A stretch of DNA of 64,000 bases from Massilia yuzhufengensis (lineage in GTDB: Bacteria; Pseudomonadota; Gammaproteobacteria; Burkholderiales; Burkholderiaceae_D), in assembly GCF_900112225.1 (NCBI RefSeq), contig NZ_FOLD01000005.1, positions 186,001-250,000 of the forward strand, read 5' to 3'. Shown here piece after piece: positions 1-8,048 of this stretch. Position numbers and translations under genes: made by a program. The notes beneath the pieces are model-generated. The model was not told the origin of the DNA and ran no database searches. It worked only from the letters and a program-made list of their open reading frames with translations. Position 1 is the first letter of the stretch. Each line of letters opens with the position of its first letter.

Positions 1-405
1 GTGCCTGAACACTGGATACCCGGCGCGATGCGCAAAGAAATGATCAAAAGCTTGTCCGAGTTGGATGATCGCCATCTGTGGCGCGTTCTTCGTCACGTCC
101 AGCATCCAAGGAAACTGCTCGCGCTTGATGGTGTTCAGCTCGCGGCGTAAAGCCGCCTCGTTCGGCTTCGGTCGTGCCGGATCGGCTAAGCTTGCCTGGT
201 ACAGCTCCTGCCACCGCGCCAGCGCCCAGTTGTAGGCAAAGCGAGCCGTGCCTGCCGCCTTGGCGAAATAGGTGGCTTGCACATTGTTGGGTGCGAGCCG
301 GATTTTGTGGGCTAGGGAGCATGGCGTTTCCTGCACGACCAGGCACACGCCGGTGGTGATAAGTCGCGGCCCCGTTACACTTCCCCCACCTGGCTCGATG
401 ATCAT
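1..405 (-). CDS. tnpB: IS200/IS605-family TnpB (OrfB) protein, N-terminal part, runs off window
   Basis: This open frame of 135 codons starts at ATG 405 behind AGGGAGG and continues past the left edge. Residues about 31 onward carry the N-terminal signature of OrfB/TnpB proteins: KIRLAPNNVQ, then GTARFAYNWALARW, LRRELNTIKREQFPWM and AFDHFFAHRAGYP. TnpB is an RNA-guided nuclease, related to Cas12, carried by IS200/IS605 and IS1341 elements. The RuvC-like catalytic part and any omega-RNA at the right end lie outside the window. No TnpA is seen upstream, so this may be a TnpB-only element, although tnpA could lie on the unseen side. The family call rests on motif recognition and is firm; activity is unknown. 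Confidence 0.9.
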   Translation of the reverse strand, partial: MIIEPGGGSVTGPRLITTGVCLVVQETPCSLAHKIRLAPNNVQATYFAKAAGTARFAYNWALARWQELYQASLADPARPKPNEAALRRELNTIKREQFPWMLDVTKNAPQMAIIQLGQAFDHFFAHRAGYPVFRH

Positions 406-519
406 GTCCTGGACCTCCCTACCCTAAGACAGGAAAAAACCGCAGGCGTTCTCCGTCGGCGAGCCGTTCGGGTCGTATTCAAGGCATTCTTGTTGTGGCT
501 CGACCTGGGAGCAGGAAAC

Positions 520-570
520 TTGCTCATTTTGGGCAGAAATGAGCAAACTTTGGTAAGTTCTATGAGAACT
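520..570. repeat. Subterminal hairpins at the left end of the IS200/IS605-type element
   Basis: Two perfect inverted repeats lie between the TnpB start and the interrupted kinase gene. One is TTGCTCATTT at 520-529 against AAATGAGCAA at 537-546, with a 7-nt loop. The other is AGTTCT at 556-561 against AGAACT at 565-570, with a 3-nt loop. IS200/IS605 ends are recognised as DNA hairpins close to the cleavage site, so these are the likely left-end structures. Kinase-like coding resumes at about 578, placing the element boundary at roughly 571-578. The rest of 406-573 shows no gene. Confidence 0.55.
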
Positions 571-577
571 GTAAAAA

Positions 578-757
578 CCCTACTGGCGCGCGGCCTCGCG
601 CCCCGGCAGCGAAGGGCTGGGGCTGGGCCTGTACATCGTCGACCAGATCGCGCGCGGGCATGGCGGCGCGATCGAGATCGGCTCCAGCGCGGGCATGACC
701 TCGTTTACCTTCACCATGCCTGCCGCCCTAGCGGCGGCCAGCCTCACATCACCCTGA
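578..757 (+). pseudogene. C-terminal remnant of a sensor histidine kinase (HATPase domain), cut by the IS element
   Basis: The + frame ending at TGA 755-757 reads PYWRAASRPGSEG, then GLGLGLYIVDQIARGHGG, followed by a short beta-rich tail. This is the G2 box and C-terminus of a HATPase_c domain. There is no start codon and no upstream kinase sequence; homology begins abruptly at about 578, directly after the IS hairpins. The gene was therefore probably interrupted by the TnpB element, and its 5' part should lie beyond the left edge. Its stop overlaps the 3' end of the convergent anti-sigma gene by 14 bp. Family identity is clear; which kinase it was cannot be told. Confidence 0.8.
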
Positions 758-1445
758 TCCAGCCGCCCTTGTAGAGGATCGGACCAGTCGGTCCATTGGG
801 ATCGGGCGAGCCGCCCTTCGGTTCCAGGCTCACCGCCAGCACGGCCACGTCGGCGCCGATCGCCTGCGCCGTGAGCGGCAGCGCCAGCTGCTGCCCGCCG
901 CCCAGCACGCCGAGCGAACGCGGCTTGCCCTGCTTGGGCACCGCCCACAGCTGCAGCGCCTGTTCCGGGGTGATCGCCCGGGTGGCCACCAGGCGCACCG
1001 TAAGCAGCTGGCGTTCGCGGTCGGCCGTCACCAGCAGCGCGGTTTGCGCCTGGTCGTCCACCAGGGTCGCGATGTCGGTCACTTGCGGCGCCGCGCGCTC
1101 CTGCATCACGGTGACCAGCAGCAGCGCCGCCACCATGCTCGAGGCCACGCCCAGCGTGCGCCAGAAGCCGAGCGCGCCCTGGCGCCATACCTGCCAGGCC
1201 GGCGCGGCCGCGCGCAGGCCGAGCCGGCCCTGGATGGCGCGCCAGACCTGGCGCCGCGGCGCCACCGCCGGCACGAATTCGGCCATCGCGCCGAGCTTGT
1301 CCGTCCATTGCGCCACCGTGCGGCGCAAGGCCGCGTCGCCATGCATCCAGCCTTCGAAGCGGCGGCGCGCCTGGCCCCGTAAGGTACCGAGCACGTATTC
1401 GGCCGCCAGCCGCTCGCGCAATGCCTCCTTGCCGCGCAAGTTCAT
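744..1445 (-). CDS. RskA-type anti-sigma factor
   Basis: The 233-residue protein has a soluble N-terminal part (about 1-95), one membrane helix at about 97-114 (TLGVASSMVAALLLVTVM) and a periplasmic C-terminal domain. The segment LQLWAVPKQGKPRSLGVL is typical of the RskA (anti-sigma-K) C-terminal domain. The start ATG 1445 overlaps the stop of the sigma gene (ATGA) and follows GGAGG, so the two are translationally coupled. The expected role is to hold the ECF sigma factor at the membrane until a periplasmic signal releases it. The N-terminal region does not show an obvious zinc-binding HxxxCxxC motif. Confidence 0.85.
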   Translation of the reverse strand: MNLRGKEALRERLAAEYVLGTLRGQARRRFEGWMHGDAALRRTVAQWTDKLGAMAEFVPAVAPRRQVWRAIQGRLGLRAAAPAWQVWRQGALGFWRTLGVASSMVAALLLVTVMQERAAPQVTDIATLVDDQAQTALLVTADRERQLLTVRLVATRAITPEQALQLWAVPKQGKPRSLGVLGGGQQLALPLTAQAIGADVAVLAVSLEPKGGSPDPNGPTGPILYKGGWIRVM

Positions 1446-2032
1446 GGCGCCCTCCTTCCGGTGAGGCAGGAATGCAGGCGCGCCAGGCTGCGCCGGATCC
1501 AGGTCTTGACCGTGCCCAGCGGCAGGGCCAGCTGGCGCGCCACGTCGCTGTGCGACAGGTCGTGGAAATAGGCCAGCCCGACGGCGTGGCGGTGCGCTTC
1601 TTCAAGCGCGGCCATGCAGGCGGCCAAGGCTTTTGCTTCGCTGCTCAACTCCAGCGCTTCGGCCGGGTTGGCGGCCGGGTCGCGCAGGGTGGCCATCACC
1701 GCATCGTCGAACTCGTCGGCGCCATTGTCCACCTCCTGGCGGTGGCGCCGCAGCACGTCGAAGGACTTGTTGCGCACGATCGTGGACATCCAGGTCATGG
1801 GCGCGGCCAGGCCTTCCTGGTAGTCGCGCGCGTGGTGCCAGATGGAGACGAAGCTCTCCTGCAGCGCCTCTTCGGCCAGCTCGCGCCGCCGCAGGATGCG
1901 CAGCGCCAGCCCGAACAGCCGGGGTGAACTGGCGTCGTACAAGTTCCGGAAAGCGAGCGCGTCATTCAACGCAGCGCCGCGAATCCAGGAATTCAGCTGT
2001 AATGAATTTGGCAAAATTGCCGACTGAGCCAT
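1442..2032 (-). CDS. ECF sigma-70 family sigma factor (SigK-like)
   Basis: This 196-residue protein starts at ATG 2032 (MAQSAILPNS); longer in-frame starts reach into the promoter region and encode no recognisable sequence. Region 2 is seen in FRNLYDASSPRLFGLALRIL, EEALQESFVSIWHHA and APMTWMSTIVRNKSFDVLRR. Region 4 is seen in ACMAALEEAHRHAVGLAYF and SDVARQLALPLGTVKTWIRR. It is the first gene of a sigma/anti-sigma operon and is divergent from the DUF4331 gene 196 bp away, a layout typical of an ECF factor controlling its neighbour. The inducing signal is unknown. Confidence 0.9.
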   Translation of the reverse strand: MAQSAILPNSLQLNSWIRGAALNDALAFRNLYDASSPRLFGLALRILRRRELAEEALQESFVSIWHHARDYQEGLAAPMTWMSTIVRNKSFDVLRRHRQEVDNGADEFDDAVMATLRDPAANPAEALELSSEAKALAACMAALEEAHRHAVGLAYFHDLSHSDVARQLALPLGTVKTWIRRSLARLHSCLTGRRAP

Positions 2033-2133
2033 AAAAGTCTTTCGTGTCGCAGCTAAAACTGCCGGATTTGTTAAATGTGTATGGGCAAACTTACCACATT
2101 TACGGCGGGGCAACGTCGCAAGAAAATATATTG

Positions 2134-2160
2134 AATCCGATAAGACGCGGCCTGCGTATA
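2134..2160 (+). promoter_or_regulatory. Possible ECF-type promoter of the DUF4331 operon
   Basis: In the divergent region, AATCC (2134-2138) and CGTATA (2155-2160) are separated by 16 bp, a spacing and -10 CGT core common for ECF promoters. It would give a leader of about 60 nt before the AAGGAG ribosome site and ATG 2229. No clear matching copy was found in front of the sigma gene itself. The assignment is inference from pattern only. Confidence 0.35.
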
Positions 2161-2228
2161 CCTTGGGTAGAAGCAGTCCGAATGACGCCAGCCCCGCGAG
2201 GGGATAACAATACACAAAGGAGATACAC

Positions 2229-3728
2229 ATGCAATCCGGGAAGAAGAAACAAGTCTGGGCCGCGGCCCTTGCATCGAGCGCAGCACTCGCCATGCTCGCC
2301 ATGCCGGCCTCCGCATCGAGCCACCGCGAAGCGCCGTTTCTGACCAACGCCCCCAAGGTCGACGGTACCGATTTCTACATGTTCCGCAGCTACGCGCCAG
2401 GGCGCGAAGGCTTCGTGACCATGATCGCGAACTTCATCCCGTTCCAGGATCCGCAAGGCGGGCCGAACTTCTACCAGTTCGACCAGAACGCGCTGTATGA
2501 AATCCACGTGGACAACAACGGCGACGCCAAGGAAGACATCTCCTTCCAGTTCCGCTTCAAGAACACCTCCAAGCGCACCGCCCTCATGGTGGGCGGCAAG
2601 CCGGTGCTGATCCCCCTGATCAATTCGAACACCATCAGCGGCGTGAATCCGGCCTCGCTGAACGTGCGCGAGACCTACACCATCGACATGGTCAAGGGCG
2701 ACCGCCGCGCCGGCACCCGCACCCGTCTGGCCGCCGCTACCGGCGGGGCCACCGAATTCGACAAGCCGGTCGACAATATCGGCGACAAGACCTTCGGCAG
2801 CGCCACCGGCTACGAGACCTACGCCAACCAGCACATCTACGAGGTCAACATCCCCGGCTGCGGCACCGGCCGCGTGTTCGTGGGCCAGCGCAAGGAGCCG
2901 TTCTACATCGCGGTCGGCAAGATCTTCGACCTGGTCAACCTGAACCCGCTTGGCGCCGAGGTCAATGGCAACAAGAACGACCTCGAGAGCAAGAACGTCA
3001 GCGCCGTGGCGCTGGAAGTGCCGGTCAGCTGCCTGGTGGCAGCGGGCGAACCGGTGATTGGCGCCTACGCCACCGCCAGCATGCGCCAGGGCCGCCTGCT
3101 CAACCCGGCCCCGGCCAGCGGCATCAACAACGCGGTGAAGGAAGGCGGCGCCTGGACCCAGGTGTCGCGCCTGGGCATGCCGCTGGTGAACGAAGTCATC
3201 ATCGGCATGGACGACAAGGACCGCTTCAATACCTCGAAACCGAAGGATGACGCGCAATTCATCACCTATGTCACCAACCCGTCGCTGCCGGCCATCATCG
3301 AGACCCTGTTCCCGTCCGCGAAAGCCCCGACCAATTTCCCGCGCAACGACCTGGTGACCGCCTTCCTGAAAGGGATCCCGGGCGTGAACCAGCCGAAGAA
3401 CGTGGTCGCCTCGGAAATGCTGCGCCTGAACACCAGCATCGCCCCGACCGCGCTGGCCGCGCAGAACCCGATGGGCGTGGCGGCGGGCGACAATGCCGGC
3501 TTCCCGAACGGCCGCCGTCCGGCCGACGACGTGGTCGATATCGCGCTGCGCGTCTCGATGGGCGCCCTGTGCGCGCTGACCGGCGCCAACGACGCGCTGG
3601 GCGTGGGCTGCAAGCCGGCCGATGCACCCGCCGGTGGCCTGGCGCTGACCGATGGCGTGCGCAAGACGGCCGCCACCTTCAAGCCGGCTTTCCCCTACCT
3701 GAACACCCCGCTGCCGGGCAACCAGTAA
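2229..3728 (+). CDS. Secreted DUF4331 domain protein
   Basis: The 499-residue protein has a signal peptide (about 1-29, cleavage after PASA) followed at once by the SHREAP motif (31-36), and has the DUF4331 family layout throughout (DGTDFYMFRSY, NFIPFQDPQGGPNFYQFD, RMGMPLVNEV-like segment near 320). It is probably periplasmic or exported. The molecular function of DUF4331 proteins is not established. AAGGAG precedes the ATG. It leads a cluster with a lipoprotein, a TPR protein and a HupE-like protein, and is divergent from an ECF sigma operon that may control it. Confidence 0.88.
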   Translation: MQSGKKKQVWAAALASSAALAMLAMPASASSHREAPFLTNAPKVDGTDFYMFRSYAPGREGFVTMIANFIPFQDPQGGPNFYQFDQNALYEIHVDNNGDAKEDISFQFRFKNTSKRTALMVGGKPVLIPLINSNTISGVNPASLNVRETYTIDMVKGDRRAGTRTRLAAATGGATEFDKPVDNIGDKTFGSATGYETYANQHIYEVNIPGCGTGRVFVGQRKEPFYIAVGKIFDLVNLNPLGAEVNGNKNDLESKNVSAVALEVPVSCLVAAGEPVIGAYATASMRQGRLLNPAPASGINNAVKEGGAWTQVSRLGMPLVNEVIIGMDDKDRFNTSKPKDDAQFITYVTNPSLPAIIETLFPSAKAPTNFPRNDLVTAFLKGIPGVNQPKNVVASEMLRLNTSIAPTALAAQNPMGVAAGDNAGFPNGRRPADDVVDIALRVSMGALCALTGANDALGVGCKPADAPAGGLALTDGVRKTAATFKPAFPYLNTPLPGNQ

Positions 3729-3738
3729 GGAGGACGCC

Positions 3739-4020
3739 ATGACATCCACACCTCTTCTCCGGCGCGCACGCGGCGCCGCCCTGCTGCTGGCCGCGGCCGC
3801 GCTGCTCACCGCCTGCGGCAGCAGCGATGACCGGCACGAGACCACCCCGCCGCCGGTGGTGGTGACCCCGACGCCGCCGGTGTCGGCCATCGACGCCTTC
3901 TTCGCGCTGGTGCGGGCCCGCGCTTCGCAGCTGCTCGATAACGACGAACCGGTGGAGATCGACTCGGTCACCGCGACCGCGCCGGAAACCACCGAGCCGG
4001 AACCGCTGCCATCGACGTAA
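3739..4020 (+). CDS. Small proline/threonine-rich lipoprotein, unknown function
   Basis: This 93-residue protein has a lipoprotein signal peptide ending in the lipobox LLTAC, so it should be anchored to a membrane by an acylated cysteine. The mature part is short and acidic, with a TPPPVVVTPTPP linker and one predicted helix (AIDAFFALVRARASQLL). The gene begins 10 bp after the DUF4331 stop behind AAGGAGG, so the two are clearly cotranscribed. No family was recognised. It may be an accessory or partner of the DUF4331 protein, which is inference from position. Confidence 0.75.
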   Translation: MTSTPLLRRARGAALLLAAAALLTACGSSDDRHETTPPPVVVTPTPPVSAIDAFFALVRARASQLLDNDEPVEIDSVTATAPETTEPEPLPST

Positions 4021-4094
4021 GCGTCGACGCAGCCAAGGCGGCGCACGACGGTGGCTTGTCCACCGCCTGCGCCGCCGATTCTATTGGAGAACCA

Positions 4095-5276
4095 ATGATC
4101 GCGATGGTGTATCCCCTGGTGCTGGCGGTGGCCTTGTTCGCCGGCGCCGCCACGGCAGCCCCCTACATCCCTGCCAATGGCCAGCAGGTGCTCGAGCGCC
4201 TGCCGGGCAAAGGCGACCCCGCGCAGCGCGAACTGGCTCGCCTGCGCGCCGAGCTGGACGCCAACCCCGCCGACCTGGCGCGCGCCACCGGCCTGGCACG
4301 GCGCTACATCGAACATGCCCGCCGCGAAGGCGACCCGCGCTACCTCGGTTATGCCCAGGCCGCGCTCAAGCCCTGGTGGCAAGCCCCGCGCGACAAGATG
4401 CCGGCCGAGGTGCTGGTGCTGCGCGCCACGCTGGCCCAGAGCACCCACGCCTTCGGCGCGGCCCTGGCCGACCTCGACGAGGTGGTGCGGCGCGACAGCG
4501 GCAATGCCCAGGCCTGGCTCACGCGCGCGACGATCCAGCTGGTGACGGGCGACTACGCCGGCGCACGCACCAGTTGCGCGCGCCTGTTCGGCCGTGCCGA
4601 CAGCCTGGTGCTGCAGACCTGCATGGCTTCGGTCGGCAGCGTCAGCGGGAAGGCGCGCGCCAGCTACGACACGCTGCGCCAGTCGCTCGCCGCCCACGCC
4701 GACAGCCCGGCGCCGCTGCGCGCCTGGAGCGCCACGCTGCTGGCGGAAATGGCCGAACGGCTGGGCGAGCACGCCGCCGCCGAAAGCCACTATCGCGCCG
4801 CGCTGGCGGCCGACCCGCGCGACACCTACCTGCTCGCAGCCTGGGCCGACTTTTTGCTCGAGCGCGGACGCGCCGGCGAAGTACAGCGCCTGCTGGCCGG
4901 GCGTACCCAGGCCGACGCCCTGCTGCTGCGCTACGCCATCGCGCTGGCCGCCACCGGCGCGCCGCAGGCGGCCCAGCACAAGGAAGCGCTGCGGGCCCGC
5001 TTCGACGCCGCCCGCCGGCGCGGCGACACCGTGCACCGGCGCGAGGAAGCCCGCTATGCGCTGGCGCTGGGCGGCGACGCCGGCCAGGCGGTGCAGCTGG
5101 CCAAACTGAACTGGGCGGTGCAGAAGGAGCCTGCCGACCTGCGCATCCTGCTGCAGGCCGCCGCCGCCAGCGGCGACCGTGAAGCCGCACGCACCGCGCG
5201 CGACTGGCTGCGCCGCAGCGCCCTGGAAGACCGCACGCTCGACGGCGCCTTGAAGCGCCTGGGAGGCGCGGCATGA
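4095..5276 (+). CDS. Periplasmic tetratricopeptide-repeat protein
   Basis: ATG 4095 was chosen because it follows GGAGAA and opens a good signal peptide (MIAMVYPLVLAVALFAGAATA); an ATG at 4056 only adds 13 uncharged, non-signal residues. The mature protein (about 370 residues) is alpha-helical and Ala/Leu/Arg-rich with TPR-like repeats, for example NAQAWLTRATIQLVTGDYAG and AAESHYRAALAADPRDTYLL. It is probably a scaffold in the periplasm. It sits between the DUF4331/lipoprotein pair and the HupE-like gene, overlapping the latter by ATGA. Confidence 0.8.
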   Translation: MIAMVYPLVLAVALFAGAATAAPYIPANGQQVLERLPGKGDPAQRELARLRAELDANPADLARATGLARRYIEHARREGDPRYLGYAQAALKPWWQAPRDKMPAEVLVLRATLAQSTHAFGAALADLDEVVRRDSGNAQAWLTRATIQLVTGDYAGARTSCARLFGRADSLVLQTCMASVGSVSGKARASYDTLRQSLAAHADSPAPLRAWSATLLAEMAERLGEHAAAESHYRAALAADPRDTYLLAAWADFLLERGRAGEVQRLLAGRTQADALLLRYAIALAATGAPQAAQHKEALRARFDAARRRGDTVHRREEARYALALGGDAGQAVQLAKLNWAVQKEPADLRILLQAAAASGDREAARTARDWLRRSALEDRTLDGALKRLGGAA

Positions 5277-6403
5277 GGCGCCTGCTGCGATGGACGCTGG
5301 CCGCACTGGCGCTGCTCGTCCTCCACCCCGCCTACGCGCACAAGGCCAGCGACAGCTACCTGACGCTGGAGGTGCAGGACAAGCGCGTGAGCGGCAGCTG
5401 GGACATCGCCCTGCGCGACCTGGAGATGGCGGTGGGCGTCGACGTCGATGGCGACGGCAACATCACCTGGGACGAGGTGCAGTCCCGCCATGCTGCGATC
5501 TCCGCCTATGCGCTATCGCGCCTGGCGCTCTCCAGCGACGGGCGCATCTGCCTACTCCGCCCCGGCGCACAGCTGATCGACCACCACACCGACGGCGCCT
5601 ACACCGTGCTGGCGATCGAGGCGACCTGCGAAGAGACGGTAACGGCGCTCGATGTCGACTACCGCCTGCTGGACGACATCGACCCCCAGCACCGCGGCCT
5701 GCTGGCGCTGCGCCACGGCGAGCGCACCATGACCGCGATCCTGGGCCCGGATCAGCCGCGCCAGCAATTGACGCTGGCGCAGGCTTCGTCCTGGCGCCAG
5801 TTCGCCGACTACGTCAAGCACGGCGCCTGGCATATCTGGATCGGCTTCGACCACATCCTGTTCCTGCTTTCGCTCCTGCTGCCGGCGGTGCTGGTGTACC
5901 GCGACAAGTCCTGGCACGGCCGCGACAGCCTGCGCGCCGGCGCCATCGACGTGATCCGCATCGTCACCGCGTTCACGCTGGCCCACTCGCTCACGCTCAC
6001 CCTGGCGGCGCTCGGGATCGTGACCCTGCCTTCGCGGCTGGTGGAATCGGCCATCGCGGCGTCGGTAATCGTGGCGGCGCTGAACAATGTGTGGCCGGTA
6101 GTGGACCGCGGCCGCGCCATCTTCGCCTTCGGCTTCGGCCTGCTGCACGGCTTCGGCTTCGCCAGCGTGCTGGCCGGCCTCGGCCTGCCGCCGGATGCGA
6201 TGCTGCTGTCGCTGGTGGGTTTCAACGTGGGCGTGGAACTGGGCCAGCTGGCCATCGTCGCCGTCTTCCTGCCGGTGGCTTACTGGCTGCGCAACGGGCT
6301 GTTCTACCGGCGCGCGATCATGGTGGGCGGCTCGGTGGCGATCGCGCTGGTGGCGGCGATCTGGCTGGCGGAACGGGCGCTGGACCTGCAACTGCTGGCC
6401 TGA
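5273..6403 (+). CDS. HupE/UreJ-like membrane protein with an N-terminal extracytoplasmic EF-hand
   Basis: The 376-residue protein begins with a signal sequence (ends PAYAHKASDSYL). It then has a soluble domain holding a canonical EF-hand loop at residues 57-68 (DVDGDGNITWDE, with ligand positions 1, 3, 5 and 12 all acidic). The C-terminal half, from about 180, is a HupE/UreJ_2-type membrane domain (HIWIGFDHILFLLSLLLPA, AHSLTLTLAALG, GFGLLHGFGFASVLAGLGLP). HupE/UreJ proteins are associated with nickel or cobalt uptake; this larger two-part subgroup is not well characterised. Its start overlaps the TPR gene stop (ATGA). The family call is good; the substrate is unknown. Confidence 0.82.
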   Translation: MRRLLRWTLAALALLVLHPAYAHKASDSYLTLEVQDKRVSGSWDIALRDLEMAVGVDVDGDGNITWDEVQSRHAAISAYALSRLALSSDGRICLLRPGAQLIDHHTDGAYTVLAIEATCEETVTALDVDYRLLDDIDPQHRGLLALRHGERTMTAILGPDQPRQQLTLAQASSWRQFADYVKHGAWHIWIGFDHILFLLSLLLPAVLVYRDKSWHGRDSLRAGAIDVIRIVTAFTLAHSLTLTLAALGIVTLPSRLVESAIAASVIVAALNNVWPVVDRGRAIFAFGFGLLHGFGFASVLAGLGLPPDAMLLSLVGFNVGVELGQLAIVAVFLPVAYWLRNGLFYRRAIMVGGSVAIALVAAIWLAERALDLQLLA

Positions 6404-6421
6404 AGCCGACTCCAGGTCACC

Positions 6422-6452
6422 GTAGGGTGGCCGGCTTCGCCGGCCACCCTAC
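6422..6452. repeat. Palindromic GTAGGGTGG repeat, single hairpin
   Basis: This is a perfect 14-bp inverted repeat (GTAGGGTGGCCGGC and its complement) with a 3-nt TTC loop, 18 bp after the HupE-like stop. It belongs to the repeat family also found at 21945, 25922, 38650 and 54082. Confidence 0.85.
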
Positions 6453-6519
6453 CAGACGGTGATGCGCAAGGCTGGAAACTGGCCGGCGCTACAATGGTGT
6501 TTTTTCCTGGGCGTCCACC

Positions 6520-7368
6520 ATGCTGACAACAGAACAGCGCGAACACTACCAGCGTGACGGTTTCCTCGTCATCCCCGGTTTCAAGAGCCTCGACCAGATT
6601 GCCGCACTGCGCCGGCGCGCCGAAGAGATCGTCGATGCCTTCGACCCCAGCGAGTCGCGCGCCATCTTCACCACCAGGGACCAGGCCCGCGCCAGCGACG
6701 ACTGGTTCCTCGGTTCGGACAACACGGTGCGCTGCTTCTTCGAGGAAGAGGCGTTCGGCCCGGATGGCCAGCTGCGGCAGGCGAAAGCACTATCAATCAA
6801 CAAGATCGGCCATGCGATGCACGACCTCGACCCGGTGTTCGAGACCTTTACCCGCGACCCCAAACTGGCCGCCGTGGCGCGCGACCTCGGCCTGGAACAG
6901 CCGCAGGTGTGGCAATCGATGTACATCTTCAAGCAGCCAGGCATTGGCGGGGAAGTGCGCTGGCACCAGGACGCCACCTTCTTCGACAGCGATCCCATTA
7001 CCGTGACCACCTTCTGGTTCGCGCTGGAAGACGCCACCGTGGACAACGGCTGCCTGTGGGCCGAGCCGGGCGGCCACCGCGGCCCGCTGCGCGAGCGTTT
7101 CCTGCGCAATGGCGACAGCATCAGCATGGAAAAGCTGGACGCCACGCCCTGGCCGGACGACAGCACCGCCGTGCCCCTGGAGGCGAAGGCGGGCACGCTG
7201 GTGTGCTTCCACGGCCTGCTGCCCCACTACAGCGCGCCGAACAGATCAAGCGTGTCGCGCCACGCGTTTACCTTGCATGCGACCGATGCATCGTCAAGCT
7301 ACTCGCCGCGCAACTGGATTCAGCGCGATGGTGCATTCCCGGTACGCGGATTCCAGGCTGGCGCCTGA
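6520..7368 (+). CDS. Phytanoyl-CoA dioxygenase (PhyH) family protein
   Basis: The 282-residue protein is full length for a bacterial PhyH-type Fe(II)/2-oxoglutarate oxygenase. The N-terminus EHYQRDGFLVIPGF is typical of the family. The iron ligands are H149 and D151 (WHQDATFF) and distal H236 (LLPHYSAPNRS), with R247 the likely 2-oxoglutarate anchor. All key residues are present, so it should be an active hydroxylase. The substrate cannot be read from sequence. It stands alone between a repeat hairpin and a convergent response regulator gene. Confidence 0.88.
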   Translation: MLTTEQREHYQRDGFLVIPGFKSLDQIAALRRRAEEIVDAFDPSESRAIFTTRDQARASDDWFLGSDNTVRCFFEEEAFGPDGQLRQAKALSINKIGHAMHDLDPVFETFTRDPKLAAVARDLGLEQPQVWQSMYIFKQPGIGGEVRWHQDATFFDSDPITVTTFWFALEDATVDNGCLWAEPGGHRGPLRERFLRNGDSISMEKLDATPWPDDSTAVPLEAKAGTLVCFHGLLPHYSAPNRSSVSRHAFTLHATDASSSYSPRNWIQRDGAFPVRGFQAGA

Positions 7369-7445
7369 ACAGCGGTACGGGAGCGAGAAACCGGCCTGGG
7401 GCAGCGGGTGGCCGCATCCAGTCCCTGGACTTCAGCCCGCCGGGT

Positions 7446-7868
7446 TCAGGCCCGGTCGTGCAAGCGGGTGCAGCACAGGCCGTGCCTGGCGAGCTTGCGG
7501 GTCAGGTCTTCCTTGAATGCAGAGTAGTCGAGCGCCTTCTCGACGAAGTCCTTTGCGCCCATCATCAGCGTACGGATACGATCTGCCTCGTTGCGGGTGC
7601 TGGACAACACCACGACAGGAACGTGGGACAGGTAGGGTTTCGCAGAGATCTCCTTCAACACCTCGAACCCGTCTACCTTGGGTAGTGCAAGGTCGAGCAG
7701 GATGGCATCGAAGTCGTGCGTCTTGCCGAGTTCGTGCAAGGCTTCCTCACCATCGGAGACGATCACGACCTCCGGCGCATCCTTGCAGCTTTCCAGAACG
7801 CGTTTCGTCAGTTCCGCATCGAGTGGGAAGTCATCAACAATCAGAACCTTTTTTACCATGTTGGCCAT
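7446..7868 (-). CDS. Single-domain (CheY-like) response regulator
   Basis: The 140-residue product from ATG 7868 (MANMVKKVLIVDD) is one receiver domain: acidic pocket D12/D13, phospho-acceptor D59 (ILLDLALPK), and the switch Ser/Thr in VVLSSTR. No output domain is attached. An in-frame upstream Met would add sequence without receiver homology. The loop near the usual conserved lysine reads AKDFVEKALD, in the style of the Rcp1/CheY-like regulators that work with phytochrome-type or hybrid kinases. No cognate kinase is adjacent; the partner is unknown. Confidence 0.85.
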   Translation of the reverse strand: MANMVKKVLIVDDFPLDAELTKRVLESCKDAPEVVIVSDGEEALHELGKTHDFDAILLDLALPKVDGFEVLKEISAKPYLSHVPVVVLSSTRNEADRIRTLMMGAKDFVEKALDYSAFKEDLTRKLARHGLCCTRLHDRA

Positions 7869-8048
7869 CTTACACGAGGCGCTACCGAACTGTGTCGGAA
7901 GCAAACACATCAGGTTACTATTAGATACTCATCGGAAAGTGCTGCAAGAACATCATGTATCAGCTTTTTTACAAATCCAGCAAGCAATTGCTTTAAGGGT
8001 AAAGATAGAATACTTTCTCCTATTCCAATCAAAAAACTCAGGGGAATC

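Noticed and set aside
2100-5306. A 1068-codon minus-strand open frame opposite the DUF4331-TPR genes
   Set aside because: It has the Arg/Gly/His/Gln-rich composition of a GC-rich antisense shadow. The + strand carries signal peptides, ribosome sites and domain motifs.
7716-8048. N-terminal extension of the first M1 peptidase to 7716
   Set aside because: The extension overlaps the response regulator gene antisense and precedes a clear signal peptide and ribosome site at 8049.
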